DNA from: Taudactylus pleione
Taxonomy: Eukaryota > Chordata > Amphibia > Anura > Myobatrachidae
Length of the DNA: 64,000 nt
Assembly: GCA_031769625.1 (NCBI GenBank)
Contig: JAUIMM010002558.1
Span: forward strand, 310,001-374,000
Direction of reading: 5' to 3'
Shown: one piece after another, positions 12,501-22,178 of the stretch
Layout: the number at the start of each line of letters is the position of its first letter
Numbering within the stretch: the first letter of the stretch is position 1
Made by a program: the position numbers and the translations under genes
Notes under the pieces: model-generated
Told to the model about the DNA's origin: nothing
Database searches by the model: none
What the model saw: the letters and a program-made list of their open reading frames with translations, nothing else

Positions 12501-14231
12501 TTGGCTGATTTTTAAGGTCCGGGGCTTACAGAATTTTTCATACGGGTAAATATATTTCCGGAGAGTTCTGTGTCAAAATTAAGCACCAAAATCAACTTCT
12601 GTCACCGCAGCAAATCTTTTTAAGGTTTACTGAAAGTTTTAAGCAGAATTTGGGGATTTTCGAAGAAAAAAATGTTTGCCCGATTTTTAAGGTCCGGGGC
12701 TTACAGAATTTTTCATACGGGTAAATATATTTCCGGAGAGTTCTGTGTCAAAATTAAGCACCAAAATCAACTTCTGTCACCGCAGCAAATCTTTTTTAAG
12801 GTTTACTGAAAGTTTTAAGCAGAATTTGGGGATTTTTGAAGAAAAAAATTTTTGGCCGATTTTTAAGGTCCGGGGCTTACAGAAATTTTCATACGGGTAA
12901 ATATATTTCCGGAGAGTTCTGTGTCAAAATTAAGCACCAAAATCAACTTCTGTCACCGCAGCAAATCTTTTTTAAGGTTTACTGAAAGTTTTAAGCAGAA
13001 TTTTGGGATTTTTGAAGAAAAAAGTTTTTGCCCGATTTTTAAGGTCCGGGGCTTACAGAATTTTTCATACGGGTAAATATATTTCCGGAGAGTTCTGTGT
13101 CAAAATTAAGCACCAAAATCAACTTCTGTCACCTCAGCAAATCTTTTTTAAGGTTTACTGAAAGTTTTAAGCAGAATTTGGGGATTTTTGAAGAAAAAAA
13201 TTTTTGGCTGATTTTTAAGGTCCGGGGCTTACAGAATTTTTCATACGGGTAAATATATTTCCGGAGAGTTCTGTGTCAAAATTAAGCACCAAAATCAACT
13301 TCTGTCACCGCAGCAAATCTTTTTTAAGGTTTACTGAAAGTTTTAAGCAGAATTTGGGGATTTTCGAAGAAAAAAATGTTTGCCCGATTTTTAAGGTCCG
13401 AGGCTTACAGAATTTTTCATACGGGTAAATATATTTCCGGAGAGTTCTGTGTCAAAATTAAGCACCAAAATCAACTTCTGTCACCGCAGCAAATCTTTTT
13501 TAAGGTTTACTGAAAGTTTTAAGCAGAATTTGGGGATTTTTGAAGAAAAAAATTTTTGGCCGATTTTTAAGGTCCGGGGCTTACAGAAATTTTCATACGG
13601 GTAAATATATTTCCGGAGAGTTCTGTGTCAAAATTAAGCACCAAAATCAACTTCTGTCACCGCAGCAAATCTTTTTTAAGGTTTACTGAAAGTTTTAAGC
13701 AGAATTTGGGGATTTTTGAAGAAAACATTTTTTGGCCGATTTTCAAGGTCTGGGGCTTACAGAATTTTTCATACGGGTAAATATATTTCCGGAGAGTTCT
13801 GTGTCAAAATTAAGCACCAAAATCAACTTCTGTCACCGCAGCAAATCTTTTTTAAGGTTTACTGAAAGTTTTAGGCAGAATTTGGGGATTTTTGAAGAAA
13901 AAAATTTTTGCCCGATTTTTAAGGTCCGGGGCTTACAGAAATTTTCATACGGGTAAATATATTTCCGGAGAGTTCTGTGTCAAAATTAAGCACCAAAATC
14001 AACTTCTGTCACCGCAGCAAATCTTTTTTAAGGTTTACTGAAAGTTTTAAGCAGAATTTGGGGATTTTTGAAGAAAAAATTTTTTGCCCGATTTTTAAGT
14101 TCCAGGGCTTACAGAAATTTTCATACGGGTAAATATATTTCCGGAGAGTTCTGTGTCAAAATTAAGCACCAAAATCAACTTCTGTCACCGCAGCAAATCT
14201 TTTTTAAGGTTTACTGAAAGTTTTAAGCAGA
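6577..14231 (+). repeat. 24-monomer tandem duplication in the satellite (4,223-bp period)
   Basis: About 3.43 kb at 6577-10008 recurs at 10800-14231, offset 4,223 bp (24 x 176 minus 1). Rare variants are copied together: CAAATCATTTTTT at 6626 and 10849, CACTGCAGC near 7677 and 11900, GAAAAAATAATTTTT near 7911 and 12134, AAGGGTTACTG near 8048 and 12271, and TCATAATT at 8174 and 12397. Outside these ends the monomer types no longer correspond. No difference was noticed within the matched part, though not every base was checked. This indicates recent unequal exchange, or an assembly duplication. Confidence 0.75.
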
Positions 14232-17039
14232 ATTTGGGGATTTTCGAAGAAAAAAATGTTTGCCCGATTTTTAAGGTCCGAGGCTTACAGAATTTTTCAT
14301 ACGGGTAAATATATTTCCGGAGAGTTCTGTGTCAAAATTAAGCACCAAAATCAACTTCTGTCACCGCAGCAAATCTTTTTTAAGGTTTACTGAAAGTTTT
14401 AAGCAGAATTTGGGGATTTTCGAAGAAAAAAATGTTTGCCCGATTTTTAAGGTCCGAGGCTTACAGAATTTTTCATACGGGTAAATATATTTCCGGAGAG
14501 TTCTGTGTCAAAATTAAGCACCAAAATCAACTTCTGTCACCGCAGCAAATCTTTTTTAAGGTTTACTGAAAGTTTTAAGCAGAATTTGGGGATTTTTGAA
14601 GAAAAAAATTTTTGGCCGATTTTTAAGGTCCGGGGCTTACAGAAATTTTCATACGGGTAAATATATTTCCGGAGAGTTCTGTGTCAAAATTAAGCACCAA
14701 AATCAACTTCTGTCACCGCAGCAAATCTTTTTTAAGGTTTACTGAAAGTTTTAAGCAGAATTTGGGGATTTTTGAAGAAAACATTTTTTGGCCGATTTTC
14801 AAGGTCTGGGGCTTACAGAATTTTTCATACGGGTAAATATATTTCCGGAGAGTTCTGTGTCAAAATTAAGCACCAAAATCAACTTCTGTCACCGCAGCAA
14901 ATCTTTTTTAAGGTTTACTGAAAGTTTTAGGCAGAATTTGGGGATTTTTGAAGAAAAAAATTTTTGCCCGATTTTTAAGGTCCGGGGCTTACAGAAATTT
15001 TCATACGGGTAAATATATTTCCGGAGAGTTCTGTGTCAAAATTAAGCACCAAAATCAACTTCTGTCACCGCAGCAAATCTTTTTTAAGGTTTACTGAAAG
15101 TTTTAAGCAGAATTTGGGGATTTTTGAAGAAAAAATTTTTTGCCCGATTTTTAAGTTCCAGGGCTTACAGAAATTTTCATACGGGTAAATATATTTCCGG
15201 AGAGTTCTGTGTCAAAATTAAGCACCAAAATCAACTTCTGTCACCGCAGCAAATCTTTTTTAAGGTTTACTGAAAGTTTTAAGCAGAATTTTGGGATTTT
15301 CTAAGAAAAAAATTTTTGCCCGATTTTTAAGGTCCGGGGCTTACAGAATTTTTCATACGGGTAAATATATTTCCGGAGAGTTCTGTGTCAAAATTAAGCA
15401 CCAAAATCAACTTCTGTCACCGCAGCAAATCTTTTTTAAGGTTTACTGAAAGTTTTAGGCAGAATTTGGGGATTTTTGAAGAAAAAAATTTTTGCCCGAT
15501 TTTTAAGGTCCGGGGCTTACAGAAATTTTCATACGGGTAAATATATTTCCGGAGAGTTCTGTGTCAAAATTAAGCACCAAAATCAACTTCTGTCACCGCA
15601 GCAAATCTTTTTTAAGGTTTACTGAAAGTTTTAAGCAGAATTTGGGGATTTTTGAAGAAAAAATTTTTTGCCCGATTTTTAAGGTCCGGGGCTTACAGAA
15701 TTTTTCATACGGGTAAATATATTTCCGGAGAGTTCTGTGTCAAAATTAAGCACCAAAATCAACTTCTGTCACCTCAGCAAATCTTTTTTAAGGTTTACTG
15801 AAAGTTTTAAGCAGAATTTGGGGATTTTTGAAGAAAAAAATTTTTGGCTGATTTTTAAGGTCCGGGGCTTACAGAATTTTTCATACGGCTAAATATATTT
15901 CCGGAGAGTTCTGTGTCAAAATTAAGCACCAAAATCAACTTCTGTCACCGCAGCAAATCTTTTTTAAGGTTTACTGAAAGTTTTAAGCAGAATTTGGGGA
16001 TTTTTGAAGAAAAAATTTTTTGGCCGATTTTCAAGGTCCGGGGCTTACAGAATTTTTCATACGGGTAAATATATTTCCGGAGAGTTCTGTGTCAAAATTA
16101 AGCACCAAAATCAACTTCTGTCACCGCAGCAAATCTTTTTTAAGGTTTACTGAAAGTTTTAAGCAGAATTTGGGGATTTTTGAAGAAAAAATTTTTTGGC
16201 CGATTTTCAAGGTCTGGGGCTTACAGAATTTTTCATACGGGTAAATATATTTCCGGAGAGTTCTGTGTCAAAATTAAGCACCAAAATCAACTTCTGTCAC
16301 CGCAGCAAATCTTTTTTAAGGTTTACTGAAAGTTTTAAGCAGAATTTGGGGATTTTTGCAGAAAATAATTTTTAGCCGATTTTTAAGGTCCGGGGCTTAC
16401 AGAATTTTTCATACGGGTAAATATATTTCCGGAGAGTTCTGTGTCAAAATTAAGCACCAAAATCAACTTCTGTCACCGCAGCAAATCTTTTTTAAGGTTT
16501 ACTGAAAGTTTTAAGCAGAATTTGGGGATTTTTGAAGAAAAAAATTTTTGGCCGATTTTTAAGGTCCGGGGCTTACAGAAATTTTCATACGGGTAAATAT
16601 ATTTCCGGAGAGTTCTGTGTCAAAATTAAGCACCAAAATCAACTTCTGTCACCGCAGCAAATCTTTTTTAAGGTTTACTGAAAGTTTTAGGCAGAATTTG
16701 GGGATTTTTGAAGAAAAAAATTTTTGCCCGATTTTTAAGGTCCGGGGCTTACAGAAATTTTCATACGGGTAAATATATTTCCGGAGAGTTCTGTGTCAAA
16801 ATTAAGCACCAAAATCAACTTCTGTCACCGCAGCAAATCTTTTTTAAGGTTTACTGAAAGTTTTAAGCAGAATTTGGGGATTTTTGAAGAAAATAATTTT
16901 TAGCCGATTTTTAAGGTCCGGGGCTTACAGAATTTCTCAAACGGGTAAATATATTTCCGGAGAGTTCTGTGTCAAAATTAAGCACCAAAATCAACTTCTG
17001 TCACCGCAGCAAATCTTTTTTAAGGGTTACTGAAAGTTT

Positions 17040-18600
17040 TAAGCAGAATTTGGGGATTTTTGAAGAAAAAAATTTTTGGCCGATTTTTAAGGTCCGGGGC
17101 TTACAGAATTTTTCATACGGGTAAATATATTTCCGGAGAGTTCTGTGTCATAATTAAGCACCAAAATCAACTTCTGTCACCTCAGCAAATCTTTTTTAAG
17201 GTTTACTGAAAGTTTTAAGCAGAATTTGGGGATTTTTGAAGAAAAAAATTTTTGGCTGATTTTTAAGGTCCGGGGCTTACAGAATTTTTCATACGGGTAA
17301 ATATATTTCCGGAGAGTTCTGTGTCAAAATTAAGCACCAAAATCAACTTCTGTCACCGCAGCAAATCTTTTTAAGGTTTACTGAAAGTTTTAAGCAGAAT
17401 TTGGGGATTTTCGAAGAAAAAAATGTTTGCCCGATTTTTAAGGTCCGGGGCTTACAGAATTTTTCATACGGGTAAATATATTTCCGGAGAGTTCTGTGTC
17501 AAAATTAAGCACCAAAATCAACTTCTGTCACCGCAGCAAATCTTTTTTAAGGTTTACTGAAAGTTTTAAGCAGAATTTGGGGATTTTTGAAGAAAAAAAT
17601 TTTTGGCCGATTTTTAAGGTCCGGGGCTTACAGAAATTTTCATACGGGTAAATATATTTCCGGAGAGTTCTGTGTCAAAATTAAGCACCAAAATCAACTT
17701 CTGTCACCGCAGCAAATCTTTTTTAAGGTTTACTGAAAGTTTTAAGCAGAATTTTGGGATTTTTGAAGAAAAAAGTTTTTGCCCGATTTTTAAGGTCCGG
17801 GGCTTACAGAATTTTTCATACGGGTAAATATATTTCCGGAGAGATCTGTGTCAAAATTAAGCACCAAAATCAACTTCTGTCACCGCAGCAAATCTTTTTT
17901 AAGGTTTACTGAAAGTTTTAAGCAAAATTTGGTGATTTTTGAAGAAAAAAATTTTTGCCCGATTTTTCAGGTCCGGGGCTTACAGAATTTTTCATACGGG
18001 TAAATATATTTCCGGAGAGTTCTGTGTCAAAATTAAGCACCAAAATCAACTTCTGTCACCGCAGCAAATCTTTTTTAAGGTTTACTGAAAGTTTTAAGCA
18101 GAATTTTGGGATTTTTGAAGAAAAAAGTTTTTGCCCGATTTTTAAGGTCTGGGGCTTACAGAATTTTTCATACGGGTAAATATATTTCCGGAGAGATCTG
18201 TGTCAAAATTAAGTACCAAAATCAACTTCTGTCACCGCAGCAAATCTTTTTTAAGGTTTACTGAAAGTTTTAAGCAGAATTTGGGGATTTTTGAAGAAAA
18301 AAATTTTTGGCCGATTTTTAAGGTCCGGGGCTTACAGAATTTTTCATACGGGTAAATATATTTCCGGAGAGTTCTGTGTCAAAATTAAGCACCAAAATCA
18401 ACTTCTGTCACCTCAGCAAATCTTTTTTAAGGTTTACTGAAAGTTTTAAGCAGAATTTGGGGATTTTTGAAGAAAAAAATTTTTGGCTGATTTTTAAGGT
18501 CCGGGGCTTACAGAATTTTTCATACGGGTAAATATATTTCCGGAGAGTTCTGTGTCAAAATTAAGCACCAAAATCAACTTCTGTCACCGCAGCAAATCTT
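17040..18600 (+). repeat. Satellite segment duplicated at 41884-43444
   Basis: At an offset of 24,844 bp, monomer order and rare variants agree: TCATAATT at 17148 and 41992, the AAAATTTGGTGATT monomer near 17924 and 42768, TTTTTCAGGTCC near 17963 and 42807, and AAGTACC at 18211 and 43055. A few single-base differences exist (CATACGGGTAAA versus CATACGGTTAAA). Boundaries are approximate. The duplicate pair now lies on opposite sides of LINE copies 2 and 3. Confidence 0.65.
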
Positions 18601-18930
18601 TTTTAAGGTTTACTGAAAGTTTTAAGCAGAATTTTGGGATTTTTGAAGAAAAAAGTTTTTGCCCGATTTTTAAGGTCTGGGGCTTACAGAATTTTTCATA
18701 CGGGTAAATATATTTCCGGAGAGATCTGTGTCAAAATTAAGTACCAAAATCAACTTCTGTCACCGCAGCAAATCTTTTTTAAGGTTTACTGAAAGTTTTA
18801 AGCAGAATTTGGGGATTTTTGAAGAAAAAAAATTTTGGCCGATTTTTAAGGTCCGGGGCTGACAGAATTTTTCATACGGGTAAATATATTTCCGGAGAGT
18901 TCTGTGTCAAAATTAAGCACCAAAATCAAC

Positions 18931-18954
18931 TTCTGTCACCGCAGCAAATCTTTT
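18931..18954 (+). repeat. Target-site duplication, 5' side of LINE copy 2 (24 bp)
   Basis: The satellite stretch from TTCTGTCACC to AAATCTTTT sits directly before the LINE 5' end and is repeated after its 3' end at 26062-26085. The two sides differ at one base: G here (ACCGCAG), T on the 3' side (ACCTCAG). Confidence 0.9.
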
Positions 18955-19106
18955 GGGAGAGGAGTGTCCTAGGAGGAGGTGGTGAGCTGCTGAGACAGGG
19001 AGAGGGCTTCCCCAGGCAGGCTGATTCCTCCTGGGGAAGATATCGCTGCTGATCCTGCTGTTTGTGGTGCTGAGGATTTGCTGTGGTGCTGCTGCCTTTC
19101 AGCACC
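18955..19106 (+). promoter_or_regulatory. LINE copy 2 5' UTR (likely internal promoter region)
   Basis: These 152 bp precede the first ATG of the element and contain no upstream ATG. The length is exactly 152 bp in copies 2, 3 and 4. The sequence is G- and CTG-rich, in sharp contrast to the AT-rich satellite beside it. Mobile LINEs carry an internal promoter here; I see no TATA box or other core motif I can name, so the promoter role is inference. Confidence 0.7.
19007..19039 (+). other. Perfect 10-bp inverted repeat (stem-loop) in the LINE 5' UTR
   Basis: CTTCCCCAGG at 19007-19016 pairs without mismatch with CCTGGGGAAG at 19030-19039, leaving a 13-nt loop. The hairpin starts 52 nt from the element's 5' end. 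Copy 3 keeps it exactly (32122-32154). Copy 4 has C to G in the left arm (53181), breaking one pair. A role in RNA packaging, translation or 5' processing is possible but not shown. Confidence 0.75.
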
Positions 19107-22100
19107 ATGACTAAGAGAGGCAGACCCCGGGCTGGAGGATCAAGCAGGGGTTCTGTCGCTCCTGTCCCGCCTGACCCGCCTGACCCGCCTAACCTGCCTG
19201 CCGGAGGACTGCAGCGCGAGGCCGTGGATCCACCCGCCGGTTCGCGGAGGCCGCAAGTGTGCGCGGCTGGAGCTCCGGACCCCCCTGTCCCTTTGGCGCG
19301 CCTGCCCGGGAGACGGAGTGCGGGGAGTCTGACGGAGCAGCCGGAGCTGATGGAGCGGACGGCGGCGGCAAGCGGAGGACTCCCTGTACCAGCGGCGGAC
19401 GTGCCGGGGAGTCGGAAGGCGGCAGCTGTGCTGGTGGACCCGGCGGCGGGCGGAGGAGGTGTCCTGGACCCCCCTGGACTTTCAGTTCGGAGAGCGGGGG
19501 GTCCAGTGGAGTTCAGCAGAGTGCCAGTCTCCAAACCGCTGGCGGCGGGACCCCCGAGTGACGCAACTCGGGGGGTAATGGCGGCCCCCGCTAGCGGTGC
19601 AGCGGAGGTGGTTATAGTGGCTGCAGACTCTGCCTCCAAACTGTCAGTAGAGGGACCCCCGAGTGAGGCAACTCGGGGGGGTATGGAGACCCTCACTGGC
19701 AGTGAAGAGGAGGATATGGAGGTGATGGCTGATTTGGTGACCCCTAGCCCAGCAGCGCTCCCCAAACTGTCAGTGAAGGGACCCCTGAGTGAGGCAACTC
19801 AGGGGGATATGGTGGCCCCCACTGGCAGTGAAGCGGGGAGTGCTGCAGAAGGGGAGAAGACAGAAGACGGGGAGCTAGAGTCTGATACTGAGGAGGATGA
19901 TTTGTTTGCAGCTTTAAGCATGGACCAGCTGCAAAAAGAGATTAAAAAACTGAGCAGCAAGCTGTCAGATAAGAGAAAGAGGAGGAATCTGGCAGCTCCC
20001 TTGGAGAGACAATTCCTTAAGGGGGAAATTGCTGAACTAGCAGTTTCCCTGGACAATGCCAAAGAGCGGCTGGAGTACTTGAAAAAAATTAAAAAGAAAC
20101 TGATAAAGTCCGAATCTACCTCAATGAGTGATATGGAAGGTTTAAAAGTGGAGAAGGTGGAGGCTGCATCAGCTATGGCGGTGAAAGTGGCAGAGCTGCA
20201 GGAGGATCCAGGCCCAGAGGTAAGCGATGATGCAAAGGGGACTGGGGGGATCGGGGGTCCCCATAATGCTTCGGTTCCCCTGGTTCCCGCTAGCGGAGCT
20301 ATTTTACCTGCAAGGGCAGTCAGTGGCAATAGTATGATGGAAGTGTGTTCCGAAGCAACTGACTCAGAGTTAGTCCAGGTGGCAGTATTGGTGGAGGCTG
20401 GCATGGAGGGTAGACCAAAAGAACTGGTTCCTGAGGAAGTGCCAGGTGTGTTAAGTCTGGTCGGTGGTGTTGTCCCTGTGGATGTGTCAGCGCAAGGGAT
20501 GCCAGTCCTGGACAAGTCATCCCTTTCAAATGCGCAAAGGGACATTGTGGAGACTGTTTATGGAGACAGGTTGCTAGTCCCAGAGAGGGCAAGGGTGGCA
20601 GCTGCAGTGATTGAAAAAGACTTGGCTCAGAGGAGGGAGAGACAGGCTAAGTCTGTCCCAGGTACCCTGTCTTATGCAAATGTGGTATCTGGGAGGAAAA
20701 CAACTAATGTACCACCAGCTGCACCCTTGCCTGGGAGTACTGGAAAAAGACGTAATCTATTCCAATTTAAGTGGATTGCTCCTGGAGAAGCTCCAGGAAG
20801 AGAGGTGTTTTTAAAAATGGTGTTTAGTTTGGGGTTCTGTCCTGCAGATCTGTACGCCTGCATCCACCCAGTGCGGACCCTGGAGTATGATGTGAGTTTT
20901 CTGACGTACCAGGGTCTGCAAACTTTCTGGGGGAGGCTGCAGGCGTGTAGAGACAAGGACCCCTTTAACAAATATGTAATGAATTTAGTCACGAAGCATG
21001 ACAGGGTAAAAGCCACTATTCTTGTCAGGAATGAGTCACTGCCCCCGGAGGACATAATATTTTGGCTAAAACGGTTTTGTAATGTAGAGTCGGGGGCAGT
21101 GAAGGCCGGTTATGTTTTAGGGGTGTGGGGTGGAGCATGGGAGGTGGGTATTAGGTTGAGGATGTCTGAGAAGGGGTTTGTTCATGTACCCTCGGCTGCC
21201 TATATAGGTAGGGACAGAGTGCAGTGTTTTTATCCGGGGCAGCCGAGGACATGTTTTAAGTGTGGTGATCACCGTCACGTTAGTTCCGAGTGCACTGTGG
21301 TGAAGTGTTCTTTGTGTGGGGGTGTGGGTCACTGGTCTAGAGATTGTCACACTGTCAGGTGCAATTTGTGTGGGGTGGAGGGGCACCCTTATAGCAGATG
21401 TCCGAAAGCCAGTCACAATGTGGTGTTAGAACAGGTGGTGGGTAGTAGTGTGGTGGTGAGTGAGGTGGTGAATGAGGTAGAAGAAGAGGGTATAGAGCAG
21501 GATGAGGTGGTAAATGTTGAAAGTAGGGAGGAGGTAATGGAGGAGACATTTCAGGAGGTTAGGCGGGGAGGGAATGGGATAAAAGAGAAAGATACAGAAA
21601 CACAAGTGGTGTTATCCAATAAATTTGATGTTTTCTCCTCTGATGAGGAGGAAATCATAAGGAAAGATGGAGAGTGTTATCTGGTGTCAAAAAAAAACAA
21701 AAGAAAAACAAAGAGGTCTTTTAAAGAAAGTGAGAGGCACCGGGACGGGAAAAAAAGAAGGGAGTCAATCCCGGAGGTGGGGGAAGAGGCGGTAAATAAG
21801 GAAACTCTGGCCCCGATGGAAAGAAGGGTGGTGGAAAGGAGAAAGGAGGAGGTGGTGGCAATGGAGGAGACAGTGGCGGTTCAGCAGGAGGTAGCCGAAG
21901 AGACTGATGTGGAGTCATCCCAGAGCTCGGGGGTCGGGCCAAGTGGCACTGGTGGTGGGGTACACTGCCAGGTCATAAAGTTTGTGGCCAAGGCCCCTGA
22001 CCCTGGGATCCCTGAGGAGGGTGGTGTACCCTCTGGGGGTGGAAGGGAGGGGGGTGGGGATGCCACAGGCGGTGGTGTGGCTGGCCCGCAGGGGGCTGGT

Positions 22101-22112
22101 GTGCAGTGTTAA
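19107..22112 (+). CDS. LINE ORF1 protein (copy 2), zinc-knuckle RNA-binding protein, 1001 aa
   Basis: The ATG at 19107 is the first in the element and has a strong context (GCACC before, A after). The frame is open upstream only through a GTG, which I do not take as the start. Seen in order: a Pro/Gly/Ala-rich N-terminus with short PPDPPDPP repeats; three copies of a GPPSEATRG-like motif (about 149-235); an acidic stretch (TEEDD, about 250-268); a charged, probably coiled-coil segment (about 270-336); a conserved-looking globular region (about 549-715), perhaps RRM-like; three zinc knuckles C-x2-C-x4-H-x4-C with first Cys at 716, 734 and 752; an acidic linker; a Lys/Arg-rich patch (about 862-885) that could be a nuclear signal; and a Gly-rich tail. 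LINE ORF1 proteins bind the element RNA and form the particle that carries it to the target. It is long for an L1-type ORF1. Family placement is confident; the RRM-like call is tentative. Confidence 0.92.
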   Translation: MTKRGRPRAGGSSRGSVAPVPPDPPDPPNLPAGGLQREAVDPPAGSRRPQVCAAGAPDPPVPLARLPGRRSAGSLTEQPELMERTAAASGGLPVPAADVPGSRKAAAVLVDPAAGGGGVLDPPGLSVRRAGGPVEFSRVPVSKPLAAGPPSDATRGVMAAPASGAAEVVIVAADSASKLSVEGPPSEATRGGMETLTGSEEEDMEVMADLVTPSPAALPKLSVKGPLSEATQGDMVAPTGSEAGSAAEGEKTEDGELESDTEEDDLFAALSMDQLQKEIKKLSSKLSDKRKRRNLAAPLERQFLKGEIAELAVSLDNAKERLEYLKKIKKKLIKSESTSMSDMEGLKVEKVEAASAMAVKVAELQEDPGPEVSDDAKGTGGIGGPHNASVPLVPASGAILPARAVSGNSMMEVCSEATDSELVQVAVLVEAGMEGRPKELVPEEVPGVLSLVGGVVPVDVSAQGMPVLDKSSLSNAQRDIVETVYGDRLLVPERARVAAAVIEKDLAQRRERQAKSVPGTLSYANVVSGRKTTNVPPAAPLPGSTGKRRNLFQFKWIAPGEAPGREVFLKMVFSLGFCPADLYACIHPVRTLEYDVSFLTYQGLQTFWGRLQACRDKDPFNKYVMNLVTKHDRVKATILVRNESLPPEDIIFWLKRFCNVESGAVKAGYVLGVWGGAWEVGIRLRMSEKGFVHVPSAAYIGRDRVQCFYPGQPRTCFKCGDHRHVSSECTVVKCSLCGGVGHWSRDCHTVRCNLCGVEGHPYSRCPKASHNVVLEQVVGSSVVVSEVVNEVEEEGIEQDEVVNVESREEVMEETFQEVRRGGNGIKEKDTETQVVLSNKFDVFSSDEEEIIRKDGECYLVSKKNKRKTKRSFKESERHRDGKKRRESIPEVGEEAVNKETLAPMERRVVERRKEEVVAMEETVAVQQEVAEETDVESSQSSGVGPSGTGGGVHCQVIKFVAKAPDPGIPEEGGVPSGGGREGGGDATGGGVAGPQGAGVQC
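19551..19805 (+). other. Three stem-loops inside ORF1 (copy 2)
   Basis: Three 9-bp perfect inverted repeats with 6-nt loops lie at 19551-19574, 19656-19679 and 19782-19805. The first two have arms CCCCCGAGT/ACTCGGGGG; the third has CCCCTGAGT/ACTCAGGGG. The third thus differs in both arms so that pairing is kept. They coincide with the repeated protein motif GPPSEATRG, so ancestral duplication of coding sequence explains their similarity; whether the RNA fold matters is open. Copies 3 and 4 carry all three. Confidence 0.7.
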
Positions 22113-22178
22113 GACTTGTTTTTTGGTGATGGTATGTAAAAGTAAGCAAGGTCTTGTAATATTCCATAACCTAGAAAC
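22113..22178 (+). other. ORF1-ORF2 intercistronic spacer (66 bp)
   Basis: ORF1 and ORF2 are in the same reading frame but separated by four in-frame TAA codons (the ORF1 stop at 22110, then 22137, 22143 and 22167). Simple readthrough or frameshift fusion is therefore unlikely, and ORF2 probably starts by reinitiation or internal entry. One short ATG-TAA minimal frame lies at 22134-22139. The spacer is 66 bp in copies 2, 3 and 4. Confidence 0.85.

Larger units (their letters stand above)
1863..18954 (+). repeat. Satellite block 1: ~97 tandem copies of a 176-bp monomer
   Basis: Counting the monomer from TTCTGTCACC (position 1), landmarks are GCAGCAAATC (11-20), a T6 run (21-26), an A7T5 tract (about 71-82), GGGGCTTACA (101-110), TACGGG (121-126), a 10-bp palindrome AAATATATTT (128-137), TCCGGA (137-142) and AAGCACCAAA (161-170). 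All units read in the same direction. Monomers differ at recurring diagnostic sites (G/T at position 11, TTTTAAGC/TTTTAGGC, GTCCGGGG/GTCTGGGG/GTCCGAGG/GTTCCAGG, GAATTTTT/GAAATTTT), which define types in partly regular order. Block length less the 24-bp target duplication is within 4 bp of 97 x 176. Short open frames here are by-products of the repeat and not genes. Confidence 0.97.

Noticed and set aside
2295..18179. Many open frames of 67-79 codons in the satellite, nearly identical to each other
   Set aside because: They arise because the 176-bp monomer is not a multiple of three and shifts frame at each unit; they begin and end at repeat landmarks and show no coding features. The same holds for those in the other satellite blocks.
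18540..18715. CENP-B box in the monomer (ATTTTTCATACGGG)
   Set aside because: The A-NN-CGGG half is present, but the required TTCG half is not.
1863..18954. CRISPR-like array
   Set aside because: The repeats are contiguous 176-bp units with no unique spacers, and the surrounding genes are eukaryotic retrotransposon ORFs.
18819..19052. Open frame crossing from satellite into the LINE 5' UTR
   Set aside because: It is a chance fusion at the insertion junction, with no conserved protein and no start context; the equivalent exists at 31934-32167.
19083..19106. Upstream extension of ORF1 by eight codons from a GTG
   Set aside because: ATG at 19107 is the first ATG of the element, has a strong context and is kept in all copies; a GTG start would be unusual.
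18926..19765. 279-codon frame on the minus strand opposite ORF1, and its equivalents in copies 3 and 4
   Set aside because: It mirrors GC-rich, proline/glycine-rich ORF1 codons; the reverse strand is free of stops for compositional reasons, and it runs into the satellite. Other minus-strand frames inside the LINEs were dropped for the same reason.
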